Part shown: positions 18,648 through 27,528 of the stretch, one piece after another | How positions within the stretch are numbered: the first letter of the stretch is position 1 | Layout of the letters: each line of letters starts with the position of its first letter | Source: Hyphomicrobiaceae bacterium | GTDB lineage: Bacteria; Pseudomonadota; Alphaproteobacteria; Rhizobiales; Hyphomicrobiaceae | NCBI GenBank assembly: GCA_023384095.1 | Contig: JAHDXT010000037.1 | Span: forward strand, 1 to 38,931 | Direction: 5' to 3' | Length of the DNA: 38,931 nt | The notes under the pieces: model-generated | What the model was told of the DNA's origin: nothing | Database searches by the model: none | What the model saw: only the letters and a program-made list of their open reading frames with translations | Program-made: the position numbers and the translations under genes

Positions 18648-20650
18648 ATCGCGACCATCAGCAGCAGGGCGACCAGCGCCAGGAACACCAGGCTCAGATA
18701 ACGGCGGATGGTCAGGAACTGGAGATGATTGAGCTTCTCGGCGCCGAGCTGGATCCAGCCCTGGATCGGGGCATAGAGCACCTGCCAGACGAGGTCGTGC
18801 ATCCGCACCTCGAGCCTGGCCGGGCGTGCATCGCCCGGTGGCGGCATCTCCACGCGCTCGCGCGCCAGGAAGGCGATTTCGCCGAACACGCGCCGGATGG
18901 GCTGCGCGAAGCTGTCGGCGGTGTACTGCGTGACGGGGCTCGGCTGCGGATAGCCGCAGTCCCATGGCGCCGCGCGCCTCAGCGCCCGGGAGGCGAAGCG
19001 GTGGATGACCTCGACGGCAAGCAGCGTCGAAAAGACGATGAAGGAGAAGACCAGGAGGCCGTTGTACGAGCTGCGGCTCTCGGCAATCGGGATGATCGAC
19101 AGCCAGGCGTTCGACGTCTGCGGCGGCATCTTGAGGCCGACCTGGGCTTCGACCACCGGCGCGATTGCATCGATGACGACGCCCGGCAGAATGCCGGCGA
19201 CGAGGCACGCGGCCAGCAGCAGGAACATGCCGGCGCGCGAAAGCGGGTCCGTCTCGACGGCCGCTTGCGCCTCCATCGAGCGCGGCCGGCCCAGGAACGT
19301 GATCCCGAAGGCGCGCACGAAGCAGGCGGCCGACAGCGCGGCAGCAAGGGCCAGCATGGCGCCGGCGGCCGGTATCGTGAGCTTCAGGCCCCATTGCGGC
19401 AGATCGGGGCTGAGCAGGATCGCCTGGAACAGCAGCCATTCCGAGACGAAGCCGTTGAGCGGCGGCAGGGCGGAGATGGCGAGGCAGCCGCCGAGGAACA
19501 GGAACGCCACCTGCGGCATCCGCCGGATGAGCCCGCCGAGCTTCTCGATGTCGCGCTCGCCCGTGCTGGTGAGCACAGCGCCGGCGCCGAAGAACAGCAG
19601 GCTCTTGAAGAAAGAGTGGTTGAGCACGTGGAACAGGGCCGCCGTCAGCGCGAGGGCGGCAGGGGCCGCCAGGCCGGACGCCTTGAACGCCAGGGCGAGG
19701 CCCAGCCCGATGAAGATGATGCCGACGTTCTCGACCGTGCTGTAGGCGAGCAGCCGCTTCAGGTCGCGCTGCATGAGAGCATAGAGCACGCCGAGCACGG
19801 CCGTGAGGCTGCCGAGCCCCAGCACCGCCAAGCCCCACCACCAGGACGGCGTGCCGAGGAGATCGAACGTGATGCGCACGAAGCCGTAGACCGCCACCTT
19901 CGTCATGACACCGCTCATCAGCGCCGACACGTGGCTTGGCGCCGCCGGGTGGGCGAGCGGCAGCCAGACGTGCAGCGGCACCAGGCCGGCCTTCGAGCCC
20001 GTCCCGACGAGGGCCAGCAGCAGAACGAGGCCGGCCAGCCATTCCGCGTGCTCGGCGGCGCGGATGTCGCCGAAGGCATAGCTGCCGGCGGGCCCTGCGA
20101 GCAGGCCGAACGCGAGCAGCAGCATCAGCGTGCCGAAGCTGGCCATCAGCAGGTAGATGTAGCCGGCGCGGACATTGTCGGCCTCGCGGTGGTGCGCGAC
20201 GACGAGCGCCCAGGACGCCAGCGACATGAACTCCCAGGCGACGAGGAAGCTGAAGGCATCGTCGGCGAGAACGACGAGGTTCATGCCGGCGAGGAAGGCG
20301 GGGTAGAACGGCAGCACGCGGCCCGGGTGCTCCTCGTGCTCGCCGTATCCGAGCGCATAGAGGCTCGCAGCGGCGGCGCCGAAGTTGATGACCGCCAGGA
20401 AGAACGCGGTCAGGGCATCGATGCGGAAGCGCGCGCCGATCCAAGGCAAGCCGACAGGAAGCGTCAGCGCCGGCTCCGGTCCTGGCGCTGCCACCAGCCG
20501 CGACAGTGCCACGGCCAGGATGACGCCGCAGAGCGCAAGGCACGCGGAGTAGACGAGCCGGCTGGCGCCGGATCTGCTTTGCGCGATGACGCCGACCCCG
20601 GCGAGCGCAAGCAGTGCTGCGACGCACGTGAGCACCGCACCGACCGCCAT
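18638..20650 (-). CDS. hyfB: HyfB/NuoL-like antiporter subunit of an Ehr complex
   Basis: A 670-residue membrane protein with about 16 helices, homologous to HyfB/HycC and the NuoL antiporter core. Glu140 (VAWEFMSLASW), Lys220 (GTGSKAGLVPLHVWLP), His235 (AHPAAPSHVSALMSG) and Lys251 are the expected proton-path residues. A C-terminal domain follows the antiporter core (NGLLVFSFIVFSTLLAVE, then WDCGYPQPSP near 565) and ends in a final membrane anchor. It is the first structural gene of the complex, 77 bases downstream of the XRE regulator gene. GGAG 10 bases before the ATG is the likely ribosome binding site. Confidence 0.87.
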   Translation of the reverse strand: MAVGAVLTCVAALLALAGVGVIAQSRSGASRLVYSACLALCGVILAVALSRLVAAPGPEPALTLPVGLPWIGARFRIDALTAFFLAVINFGAAAASLYALGYGEHEEHPGRVLPFYPAFLAGMNLVVLADDAFSFLVAWEFMSLASWALVVAHHREADNVRAGYIYLLMASFGTLMLLLAFGLLAGPAGSYAFGDIRAAEHAEWLAGLVLLLALVGTGSKAGLVPLHVWLPLAHPAAPSHVSALMSGVMTKVAVYGFVRITFDLLGTPSWWWGLAVLGLGSLTAVLGVLYALMQRDLKRLLAYSTVENVGIIFIGLGLALAFKASGLAAPAALALTAALFHVLNHSFFKSLLFFGAGAVLTSTGERDIEKLGGLIRRMPQVAFLFLGGCLAISALPPLNGFVSEWLLFQAILLSPDLPQWGLKLTIPAAGAMLALAAALSAACFVRAFGITFLGRPRSMEAQAAVETDPLSRAGMFLLLAACLVAGILPGVVIDAIAPVVEAQVGLKMPPQTSNAWLSIIPIAESRSSYNGLLVFSFIVFSTLLAVEVIHRFASRALRRAAPWDCGYPQPSPVTQYTADSFAQPIRRVFGEIAFLARERVEMPPPGDARPARLEVRMHDLVWQVLYAPIQGWIQLGAEKLNHLQFLTIRRYLSLVFLALVALLLMVAIWP

Positions 20651-20727
20651 CGGAACCTATCTCCGCGTTCTGGGCTGTTGCCCGGCCGTCGATCGGCGCG
20701 CCTGGCCCGTCGCCCCCTGGATTGCCA

Positions 20728-20973
20728 TCACGCGATGAGGCGGACGCCTCGGCCGCTGCCCGTGCTGGGGGCGCCCTCGCCGATCAGCTCGATGCCGGCG
20801 GCGCTGAGCGCAGAGACGAGCTTGGTGAGGGAATCCACATTGCCGCGGATCACCCCGTCGCTGGTCTCCATCCGCTGGATGGTCGGCAGCGACAAACCCG
20901 CCATTTCGGCCAGCTTGCGCTGGTCGATCCCGAGCAGAGCCCGTGCCGCACGGAGCTGTGCCGCCGAGATCAT
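20728..20973 (-). CDS. XRE-family helix-turn-helix regulator
   Basis: An 81-residue single-domain DNA-binding protein. The Cro/CI-type helix-turn-helix spans about 6-60 (LRAARALLGIDQRKLAEMAG then LSLPTIQRMETSDGVIRG). A short tail ends in GVRLIA, a conserved end of small alphaproteobacterial XRE proteins. No ribosome binding site is obvious, so the start is supported only by the fold. It reads in the same direction as the Ehr operon, 77 bases upstream of the hyfB-like gene, and is preceded by a promoter overlapped by a perfect palindrome. The simplest reading is a local regulator that binds that site and controls itself and possibly the Ehr genes. Direct evidence for the target is lacking. Confidence 0.8.
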   Translation of the reverse strand: MISAAQLRAARALLGIDQRKLAEMAGLSLPTIQRMETSDGVIRGNVDSLTKLVSALSAAGIELIGEGAPSTGSGRGVRLIA

Positions 20974-21014
20974 GCGTGAAGCATCATAAATTGGCCTCTG
21001 AACCTCAGTTTCGG

Positions 21015-21044
21015 GTTATGGACCCGTAAACTTGACTCGTCAAG
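21015..21044 (-). promoter_or_regulatory. Promoter with overlapping operator-like palindrome for the xre gene (and possibly the Ehr operon)
   Basis: On the minus strand TTGACG (21038-21043) and CATAAC (21015-21020) are 17 bases apart, a good sigma70-like pair 42 bases before the XRE start. CTTGAC-TC-GTCAAG (21031-21044) is a perfect 14-base palindrome covering the -35 box. A second dyad, CGGGT-N5-ACCCG (21012-21026), covers the -10. Both are plausible sites for autorepression by the XRE protein. Confidence 0.5.
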
Positions 21045-21245
21045 CTCCACCCAGCGGGCGCGCCGGTCGACCGCGGACCAGCGGTGGACCGATCGCCCGG
21101 CCGGCGCACGTTTGAGCCTGGGCCTTGCATCGCGCGCGGAGCGGCGGCCGCCGCTCGGCTCGGCCGGAAATGCAGCCCGAGGCACGAAAATGGCTGGCCT
21201 CGGCTGCGTCCGGCTTCCGATCTGCCTGAGAATGCTCTTCGGGCG

Positions 21246-22541
21246 TCAGGCGCTGGCTCGTCGCGCCGGCCTACGGCCGTCTCGCCCTGCCCCCTGCGTG
21301 CGCGGCCTGTTGCGATCTGACGGGCGAGGCGCCCAGCGCTGCTCGCCGGAGCGACCGGCGCCCGGGCTGCCCTGACGCTCACGTCCGGAGGCCGCATCCG
21401 CCGCGAGCCCGGCATCGCCGCGGCGATCCTCTGCCGCAATCGACTGCCGGGTCAGCCGCTCGATGTCGCGCAGCAGGCTGCGCTCGGCCGCATCGCAGAG
21501 CGAGATGGCGCTGCCCGAGGCGCCCGCGCGCGCCGTGCGGCCGATGCGGTGAACGTAGTCCTCGGGCACCTCCGGCAGCTCGTAGTTGACGACGTGCGAC
21601 ACGCCGTCGACGTCGATACCCCGCGCGGCGATGTCGGTCGCGACCAGCACTCTGATCTTAGCGTTCCGGAAGTCGTCGAGCGCCAGCTCGCGCTGGCGCT
21701 GGCTCTTGTTGCCGTGAATGGCCGCGACGCGGATGCCGGCGGTCTCGAGATGCTTGGCGACGCGATCGGCGCCCCGCTTGGTGCGGGTGAACACCAGCGC
21801 GCGCGACATGCCTGGGTCGGAAAGGAGGTCGGCGAGCAGGGCGCGCTTCTTCTGACTTTCGATGTGGATCACGCGCTGGATGACGCGCTCCACCGTCGAT
21901 GCGACGGGGGTCACCGCGACCTTCACGGGATCGCGCAGGAAGGCGGCGGCGAGAGCGGCGATCTCCTGCGGCATGGTCGCGGAAAAGAGGAGCGTCTGCC
22001 GTCGCGCGGGGAGATGCGAGACGATCTGGCGGATCGGCTTGACGAAACCCATGTCCAGCATCCGGTCGGCTTCATCGAGGACCAGTACTTCGGTCTCCTG
22101 CAGACTGACCGCCCGGGCCCCCATGTGATCGATGAGCCGCCCCGGCGTGGCGATGAGGATGTCGACGCCGCCGGCGAGCGCCTGGATCTGCGGCCGATGG
22201 CCGACGCCGCCGAAGACGACGGTTACGGACAAACGCAGATGGCGCCCGTAGGTGCGGAAGCTTTCGGCGATCTGCGAGGCGAGCTCGCGAGTTGGCGCGA
22301 GCACCAGAACCCGGCAGCCCTTGCGCGGCGCCGACCGGCGGTCTGCCGCGAGGCGGTGCAGGATCGGCAGCGCGAACGCCGCCGTCTTGCCGGTCCCGGT
22401 CTGGGCGATGCCGAGCAGGTCGGAGCCTGCGAGCACGGCCGGGACGGCCTTGGCCTGAATGGGCGTGGGCGTGGTGTAGCCTTCGCCTGCGAGCGCCTTC
22501 AGGATGGGCGCGGCGAGGCCGAGATCAGTGAATTGGGTCAC
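21246..22541 (-). CDS. rhlE: DEAD-box ATP-dependent RNA helicase (RhlE-like)
   Basis: A 431-residue superfamily 2 helicase that unwinds RNA duplexes, probably in ribosome assembly or mRNA decay. All motifs are present: Q motif (YTTPTPIQ), motif I AQTGTGKT (near 46-53), Ia PTRELASQ, DEAD (VLDEADRMLDMGF), SAT (LFSATMP), the ATDIAARGIDVDGV motif and HRIGRTARAG. A disordered Arg/Gly-rich tail (about 370-431) is typical of RhlE. The start is GTG at 22541; an ATG further upstream is out of frame. The gene stands between the Ehr regulator and the oxidase operon with 255 bases upstream, in which I recognise no terminator or promoter. Confidence 0.9.
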   Translation of the reverse strand: MTQFTDLGLAAPILKALAGEGYTTPTPIQAKAVPAVLAGSDLLGIAQTGTGKTAAFALPILHRLAADRRSAPRKGCRVLVLAPTRELASQIAESFRTYGRHLRLSVTVVFGGVGHRPQIQALAGGVDILIATPGRLIDHMGARAVSLQETEVLVLDEADRMLDMGFVKPIRQIVSHLPARRQTLLFSATMPQEIAALAAAFLRDPVKVAVTPVASTVERVIQRVIHIESQKKRALLADLLSDPGMSRALVFTRTKRGADRVAKHLETAGIRVAAIHGNKSQRQRELALDDFRNAKIRVLVATDIAARGIDVDGVSHVVNYELPEVPEDYVHRIGRTARAGASGSAISLCDAAERSLLRDIERLTRQSIAAEDRRGDAGLAADAASGRERQGSPGAGRSGEQRWAPRPSDRNRPRTQGAGRDGRRPARRASA

Positions 22542-22796
22542 AGAGGTTCTTTCTCATGCGGCCGGACTCGAGCGGCCGCCGACGCACACGTCCGCTGGTC
22601 TCGCAAGGCACGGCCTTGTTCGGAGACGCCCCGCGTGGCCTGGGCTGTCGGATGGGAAAATTCGGGGCGCTCAACAGGGGAACGAGTTGCGGCTAGCGAC
22701 CGGAGGTCTCGAGCCAGAAAAGTCCCTTCACGCGGCTGGAGCGCCGGAAACCGCTCGACGAGCGATGCGGACCAATCGCATGTTGCACTGCAAAAG

Positions 22797-23084
22797 TCAA
22801 TTGGTCATTCCACCGAGAGCGGGACGGGTCGCGTAATCGGTCATCGACAGCAGTATCAGGATCAGCAGCCAGGCGCCCGCGCCGATCGCGACGAGGCGCA
22901 CGAGGCCCGCCTCCTCCCGCAGATGCATGAAGAACCAGAAAATGAGCGCCGCCTTTGCAAGCGCGATGGCGAGGCTCGTCACAATGCTCCAGGGTCCGGT
23001 CAGCACGAAGCTCGCGCCGACCGTGGCGAAGAGAAGGCACATGAGCGCCGACCAGGCCAGGACGAGTGTGCGTGTAGCGCTCAT
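22797..23084 (-). CDS. Cytochrome c oxidase subunit IV (caa3 type)
   Basis: A 95-residue protein with three membrane helices (about 8-30, 34-54 and 62-82). KAALIFWFFMHLREE (44-58) is the typical subunit IV signature of caa3/bo-type oxidases. It stabilises subunit I/III in the inner membrane and has no cofactor. It is the last gene of the ACIII-oxidase operon, three bases after the subunit III gene. No strong hairpin terminator follows its stop. Confidence 0.82.
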   Translation of the reverse strand: MSATRTLVLAWSALMCLLFATVGASFVLTGPWSIVTSLAIALAKAALIFWFFMHLREEAGLVRLVAIGAGAWLLILILLSMTDYATRPALGGMTN

Positions 23085-23087
23085 CGC

Positions 23088-23723
23088 TCACCGCGCGAGA
23101 TAGAGCACCGGATACAGAAAGACCCAGATCACGTCGACGAGGTGCCAGTAAAGCCCGCAGGCTTCGACCACGATGACCCGGTCCGGCAGGCGCAACGCGC
23201 CGCCGGTGAGGCGGAGAGCGAGGCCGCCAAGCAGCAGAACGCCGATCGTGACGTGAATGGCATGGAGCCCGGTCGAGATGAGATAGAGGTTCATGAACAG
23301 ATGCTCGACAGGTCCGGAGAAACGGCCCGGGTCGCTGAACACCGGTAACAGACCCTCGTCATACTCCTTGGAATATTCCAGGGCTTTCAGGCCGAGAAAG
23401 GCGACGCCGAGAGCCGCGGCGGCGACAAGGAACAGAGCCGCACGTCGCGCCAAGGCGGCGCGCGCCGCCTGGACGGCCAGCGCGACGGCGAGGCTCGAGG
23501 ACAATAGAATTCCCGTGTTGATCGCGCCGATGAAGTAATGCAAGCGCCTCGACGCTTCCACCACCTCGATCGGGTGCAGCACGCGAACGACGAAGATTGC
23601 CGCAAAGAGGCCGCCGAACAGCATGATCTCGGTGGCGAGGAAAATATACATGCCCAGCATGTCCGCTTCGTGCTGCTGGCGAATCTCGCGAAACGGCTCG
23701 CGAACGAAGCCTGGCTCAGCCAT
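23088..23723 (-). CDS. ctaE: Cytochrome c oxidase subunit III
   Basis: A 211-residue membrane protein with five helices, the short form of heme-copper oxidase subunit III found in caa3 and bo3 enzymes (two N-terminal helices of the mitochondrial form are missing). Family motifs are [19 protein letters not shown] (22-40), the [13 protein letters not shown] helix and [19 protein letters not shown] near 143-161, with the [16 protein letters not shown] end. The start overlaps the subunit I gene by 8 bases. It contributes to the stability of subunit I and to proton entry. Confidence 0.9.
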   Translation of the reverse strand: MAEPGFVREPFREIRQQHEADMLGMYIFLATEIMLFGGLFAAIFVVRVLHPIEVVEASRRLHYFIGAINTGILLSSSLAVALAVQAARAALARRAALFLVAAAALGVAFLGLKALEYSKEYDEGLLPVFSDPGRFSGPVEHLFMNLYLISTGLHAIHVTIGVLLLGGLALRLTGGALRLPDRVIVVEACGLYWHLVDVIWVFLYPVLYLAR

Positions 23724-25392
23724 CGCGGCTCTCCAGTTCCATGGGATAGTCGTATGGTCCGGTCGTCACGACCGGTATCTCGGCGAAATTCTCCTTTGGA
23801 GGCGGCGACGGCACGGTCCATTCGAGCCCCGTCACGCCCCAGGGGTTCGGTCCCGCCGGATCGCCGTAGCGCATGGAATAGATGAGATAGGCGAACGGCA
23901 AGACATACGCGATGGCGAGAATCGATGCGCCCGCCGACGAGAGGACGTTGAGGACCTGAAAAGCGGGATCGTAGACGTGATAGCGTCGCGGCATCCCGAG
24001 ATAGCCCAGGATGTACTGCGGGAAGAAGGTCAGGTTGAAGCCGAGGAAAATGAAAATCGCCGTGAGCCTGCCCCAAACGAGAAAATAGGTCCGCCCGACC
24101 ATCTTCGGCCACCAGAAGTGCAGCGCGCCAAAATAGGCCGAAACCGTTCCGCCAACCATGATGTAATGGAAATGGGCGATGACGAAATAGGTGTCGTGGA
24201 CGTGGACGTCGACCGCCATCATGGCGACGACGAGGCCCGTCAGTCCGCCGACGACAAATAGACCGATGAAGCTCGCTGCGAAAAAGAAGGGCGGATCGAG
24301 TGCAATATGGCCTTTGTAGAGCGTGGCCGTCCAGTTGTAGATCTTGATCCCCGACGGCACCGCGACGGCCAGACTGAGAAACGAGAAGACCGCGCTCGCA
24401 TACATGGACTGGCCGGCGACGAACATATGGTGGCCCCAGACCAGGAAGCTGATGATGGCGATCGCGATGGAGGAGCCGGCGACGAACCAGTAGCCGAAGA
24501 TCGGCTTGTGCGCGGCTGCGGCGACGAGCTCGCTTGCGACGCCAATGGCCGGCAGCACCATGATGTAGACGGCGGGATGGCTGTAGAACCAGAACAGGTG
24601 CTGGAAGAGAATCGGGTCTCCCCCGAGCTTCGGGTCGAAAACGCCGATACCGAACAGCCGTTCGGCCGCCATCAGCACCAGCGTCATAGAAAGCACCGGA
24701 GTCGCGAGCACGAGGATCAGAGAGGTCGCGTAATGCGACCAGATGAACAGTCTGAGCCGCCCCCAGGTCATGCCCGGCGCTCGCAGCTTGTGGACTGTCA
24801 CAATGAAATTCAGACCGGTGAAAATCGACGAGAAGCCGACGATGAAGACGGCGACGGCGACCAGCACGACGTGGCCGTTGGCGAACATGGATGAAAGGGG
24901 CGTGTAGAAGGTCCAGCCCGTGTCGACGCCGCCGGCGATCAGCACATAGATCGTGAAGAGCCCACCCAGCATGTAAATGTACCAACTGAGCAGGTTGAGC
25001 CGCGGGAACGCCAGGTCCCTCGCGCCGATCATCAAGGGTATCAGGAAGTTGCCGAACGTAGTCGGAATCGACGGTATCAAAAAGAACCAGACCATGATCA
25101 CGCCGTGCAGCGTGAAGGCGCGGTTATAGCCCTCGTTGCTCAGGAGGTCGCCTTGCGGCGTGACCAGATCCGCTCGCATCAGCACCGCCGCGGCGCCGCC
25201 GATGAAGAAGAACACGGTGACCGTGATGAGATAGAGGATGGCGATGCGCTTATGGTCGGTCGTGAGCAGCCAAGATCTCAGGGTGTGACCGGCGCGGAGA
25301 TAGCTCTCTCGCTCCGTCATGGTCTCCGATAAGCCCGGATCGTGGGGATCGTTACGGTCCGGACGGGAATCGAGCGCATTGGAGTCCGTCAT
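23716..25392 (-). CDS. ctaD: Cytochrome c oxidase subunit I, caa3-type (A2 heme-copper oxidase)
   Basis: A 558-residue, 12-helix catalytic subunit that reduces oxygen to water and pumps protons. Ligands can be assigned: His96 (FTLHG) and His409 for low-spin heme, His407 (IAHFHY) for the active-site heme, and His272, His321 and His322 for CuB. Tyr276 is the likely cross-linked tyrosine. The loop reads YSHPAVY (270-276): the D-channel glutamate of A1 oxidases (HPEVY) is absent and Tyr-Ser precedes the His, the A2 signature. Lys350 (SGIKIYNW) is the K-channel lysine. The start at 25392 overlaps the subunit II stop (ATGA); an alternative ATG at 25407 is in frame. Confidence 0.95.
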   Translation of the reverse strand: MTDSNALDSRPDRNDPHDPGLSETMTERESYLRAGHTLRSWLLTTDHKRIAILYLITVTVFFFIGGAAAVLMRADLVTPQGDLLSNEGYNRAFTLHGVIMVWFFLIPSIPTTFGNFLIPLMIGARDLAFPRLNLLSWYIYMLGGLFTIYVLIAGGVDTGWTFYTPLSSMFANGHVVLVAVAVFIVGFSSIFTGLNFIVTVHKLRAPGMTWGRLRLFIWSHYATSLILVLATPVLSMTLVLMAAERLFGIGVFDPKLGGDPILFQHLFWFYSHPAVYIMVLPAIGVASELVAAAAHKPIFGYWFVAGSSIAIAIISFLVWGHHMFVAGQSMYASAVFSFLSLAVAVPSGIKIYNWTATLYKGHIALDPPFFFAASFIGLFVVGGLTGLVVAMMAVDVHVHDTYFVIAHFHYIMVGGTVSAYFGALHFWWPKMVGRTYFLVWGRLTAIFIFLGFNLTFFPQYILGYLGMPRRYHVYDPAFQVLNVLSSAGASILAIAYVLPFAYLIYSMRYGDPAGPNPWGVTGLEWTVPSPPPKENFAEIPVVTTGPYDYPMELESRDG

Positions 25393-26336
25393 TGCCGGTC
25401 TTTCCATGGCGCCGCACGAAGCGACTTGATATAGGCGACGAGCTTCAGGACCTCCTCCTCGCCGAGCACGTTCGCAAACGTCGGCATGATGCGCGGATAG
25501 CCAGCGGCGATGTGCTGTCGTGGAAGGAGAATGCTGTCCCGGATGTACTGCTCGTCGGCCGTCACGATCTGCCCGCCCTCGATCGGCACGGGACGGCCGT
25601 AAAGGCCATCGAGGGAGGGGGCATGCACGGTTGCCCCCGGGCTGTGACAACCGCTGCAGCCGTAGGTCCGGAACAGCACAGCGCCCTGAACCGCGAGCGA
25701 GGCGTCGACCTCGGTCTGCTCCAGCCAGAGCGCATAATCGGCCTGTTGCATCACGACGAACCGGCCGCCCATCATCGAGTGGTCGGCGCCGCAGAACTCG
25801 GCGCAGGTGAGCCGGTACACCCCCGGCTTGTCGGCCGTGAACCACATCCGCGTATAGCGGCCCGGAACGACGTCGCGCTTGAGCCTGAGGCCGGGAATGT
25901 AGAGGCTGTGGATCACGTCCTGGGAGGCCATCGTGAGCACTACCGGCTGGCCGGCAGGGACATGGAGCTCGTCGATCTCCCGCTGGCCGCCGGGATGCTG
26001 GAATTTCCACATCCACTGCTTTGCGACGACACCGATTTCGAGCGCGTCCGCGGGCAGCTCGTACAGGTTCGCGTAAAGCCGCGTCGCCCAGATATAGAAG
26101 GCGATGGCGAGCGCGAAGGGGATGATGGCCCAGGAGACCTCGAGCCAGACGTTCCGGTCGATCGGATGCACGCGGTCGGCCGGTTTTCCCCGCCGATACC
26201 TGACGGCGAAAACGGCCATCAGGATGAACACCGGCGCCGACAGCGACAGGACGAGCAGAAAGAAGCTCATCGCGAGCAGGTCGACCTCGGCTGCATGCGC
26301 CGAGATCTCGCTTGCCCAAGCCGACAGCCCGTCCAT
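25389..26336 (-). CDS. ctaC: Cytochrome c oxidase subunit II with fused cytochrome c (caa3)
   Basis: A 315-residue subunit that accepts electrons on the periplasmic side. Two membrane helices (about 22-46 and 66-86) are followed by the CuA domain with His143, Cys178, Glu180, Cys182, His186 and Met189 ([14 protein letters not shown]). A C-terminal class I cytochrome c domain has CSGCH at 227-231 and a probable axial Met284 ([10 protein letters not shown]). The fused haem makes this caa3 rather than aa3. The start at 26336 was chosen because it overlaps the SCO gene stop (TGATG) and places the first helix correctly; 35 upstream residues in frame are arginine-rich and spurious. Confidence 0.94.
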   Translation of the reverse strand: MDGLSAWASEISAHAAEVDLLAMSFFLLVLSLSAPVFILMAVFAVRYRRGKPADRVHPIDRNVWLEVSWAIIPFALAIAFYIWATRLYANLYELPADALEIGVVAKQWMWKFQHPGGQREIDELHVPAGQPVVLTMASQDVIHSLYIPGLRLKRDVVPGRYTRMWFTADKPGVYRLTCAEFCGADHSMMGGRFVVMQQADYALWLEQTEVDASLAVQGAVLFRTYGCSGCHSPGATVHAPSLDGLYGRPVPIEGGQIVTADEQYIRDSILLPRQHIAAGYPRIMPTFANVLGEEEVLKLVAYIKSLRAAPWKDRQ

Positions 26337-27124
26337 CACGCGTTCCCTTTCCGCGCCGACCGTCGCTCGCGGACGACGGCGACGCCGATGAGACCGATCA
26401 TGAGCGCCACCGTGAGGCCGCCCCCGAGGCGCAGGAGCCAAGTGATGAGAGAGCCATAGCGGCCGGTTTCGGGATCGTACTGGTAGCAGAGCAGCAGGAG
26501 CTGATCGCGCCAGCCGCCGAGCCTGCCCTTTCCCGCTTCGGTGAGCGCGAGCTCGAGGTCCGTCGGATCGGGCGCGAGCCCATAGAGCCAGCGCGCCAGA
26601 CGCCCGTCCGCCGTCAGCACGGCGACGGCGGCGAAGTGAGCGAATTGACCGATCCGCTCGTCCCAGGCGTAGCGGTAGCCGAGTGCCCCTGTCACGGCCG
26701 CAATGTCACCGGAACGGCCGGTGAGCGCATGGATGCCGCTTGTCGGCAGGTCCGGAAACGACGCTTCGATTTTATGAAGAGACTCGCGCGCCGCAGCCGG
26801 TCCCTCATTCGGATCGATGCCGAACGCGACGATCGTGAAGTCCTTACCGGGCACGAAGCTCTGTCCACGGACCGCCTCGACAAGGCCCGCGAGCGTGACG
26901 CCGCAGATGTTCGGGCAGTCATGAAGTACGGGTGCGAGAACGATGGGCCTGCCCCTGACGAGATCGCGCAGGGTGACGGATGCGCCGGTTTCGTCGCGGA
27001 AGGCGAGGTCGAGGGGCACGCGAGCGCCGCGACGACTGTCGATGCCCGCTTGCTGAAATGGGTCGAACGCAAGCGCCTGGCCGCCGGCCAATAGGACGAG
27101 GACAAACGCAAAGACCCGGATCAT
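26336..27124 (-). CDS. SCO1/SenC-type copper chaperone
   Basis: A 262-residue periplasmic thioredoxin-fold protein that delivers copper to the CuA site of subunit II. It has a signal peptide ([19 protein letters not shown]), then the metal-binding CxxxC (Cys70 and Cys74 in HDCPNICG) and His163 (GQFAHFA), the standard three copper ligands. Unlike most SCO proteins it carries an extra C-terminal membrane helix (about 237-255) followed by a basic end, so it is anchored at both ends or at the C terminus after signal cleavage. It lies between a protein of unknown function and the subunit II gene, overlapping both. Confidence 0.9.
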   Translation of the reverse strand: MIRVFAFVLVLLAGGQALAFDPFQQAGIDSRRGARVPLDLAFRDETGASVTLRDLVRGRPIVLAPVLHDCPNICGVTLAGLVEAVRGQSFVPGKDFTIVAFGIDPNEGPAAARESLHKIEASFPDLPTSGIHALTGRSGDIAAVTGALGYRYAWDERIGQFAHFAAVAVLTADGRLARWLYGLAPDPTDLELALTEAGKGRLGGWRDQLLLLCYQYDPETGRYGSLITWLLRLGGGLTVALMIGLIGVAVVRERRSARKGNA

Positions 27125-27528
27125 CGCTGGTCAGCTCCGTTCTCGGGCGCATCGGGCCATCCATGCCCAGTGAGCAGCTTCATGGCCCGTTCGATCGGAA
27201 TGCGGGCGCGACCGGCCTCGCGGTCGGTCCAGGCATAGCCTTCGAGCCTCGCGCGGGCGGCCGCCTGCACGGCTGCTCCACTTGCCCGGGGCGAGACTTC
27301 CAGCCGCGGCTTGGGGGGCGCCTCTCGGATCGTTTCGAGCGGCGTCGCCTGGGAGAGACTTTCGGGGAACCACGCGAGAACAGCGGCGACAAATGCGGCC
27401 GCAAGACCGATGCTGACGAGAATACCGAGCACGGCGAGGGCCACCCCGGGCGCAGGGACGTCGCGCGGCTCGAAGCCTCTCCTCTTCGCCTCCTGCATCG
27501 GATCGCGCGGCGCCTGATCCACGGTCAC
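27121..27528 (-). CDS. Membrane-anchored protein of unknown function in the ACIII-oxidase operon
   Basis: A 135-residue protein read from a GTG at 27528 that overlaps the actF stop (GTGA). The N-terminal 17 or so residues are polar and cytoplasmic, one helix spans about 22-45 (GVALAVLGILVSIGLAAAFV), and a linker leads to a periplasmic C terminus. The motif GYAWTDREAGRARIPIERAM (near 95-114) stands out; I recall a similar Y-W-D-R-x-A-G-x-x-R-I-P-I motif in unnamed proteins encoded beside other ACIII or oxidase genes, but could not check it. No cofactor motif is present. Position between actF and sco suggests an assembly factor or small subunit of either complex. Confidence 0.7.
   Translation of the reverse strand: MTVDQAPRDPMQEAKRRGFEPRDVPAPGVALAVLGILVSIGLAAAFVAAVLAWFPESLSQATPLETIREAPPKPRLEVSPRASGAAVQAAARARLEGYAWTDREAGRARIPIERAMKLLTGHGWPDAPENGADQR

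Noticed and set aside
22752-22764. CGCTCG-A-CGAGCG palindrome after the oxidase operon as a terminator
   Set aside because: A one-base loop cannot fold as drawn, the effective stem is four pairs and no T tract follows on the minus strand.
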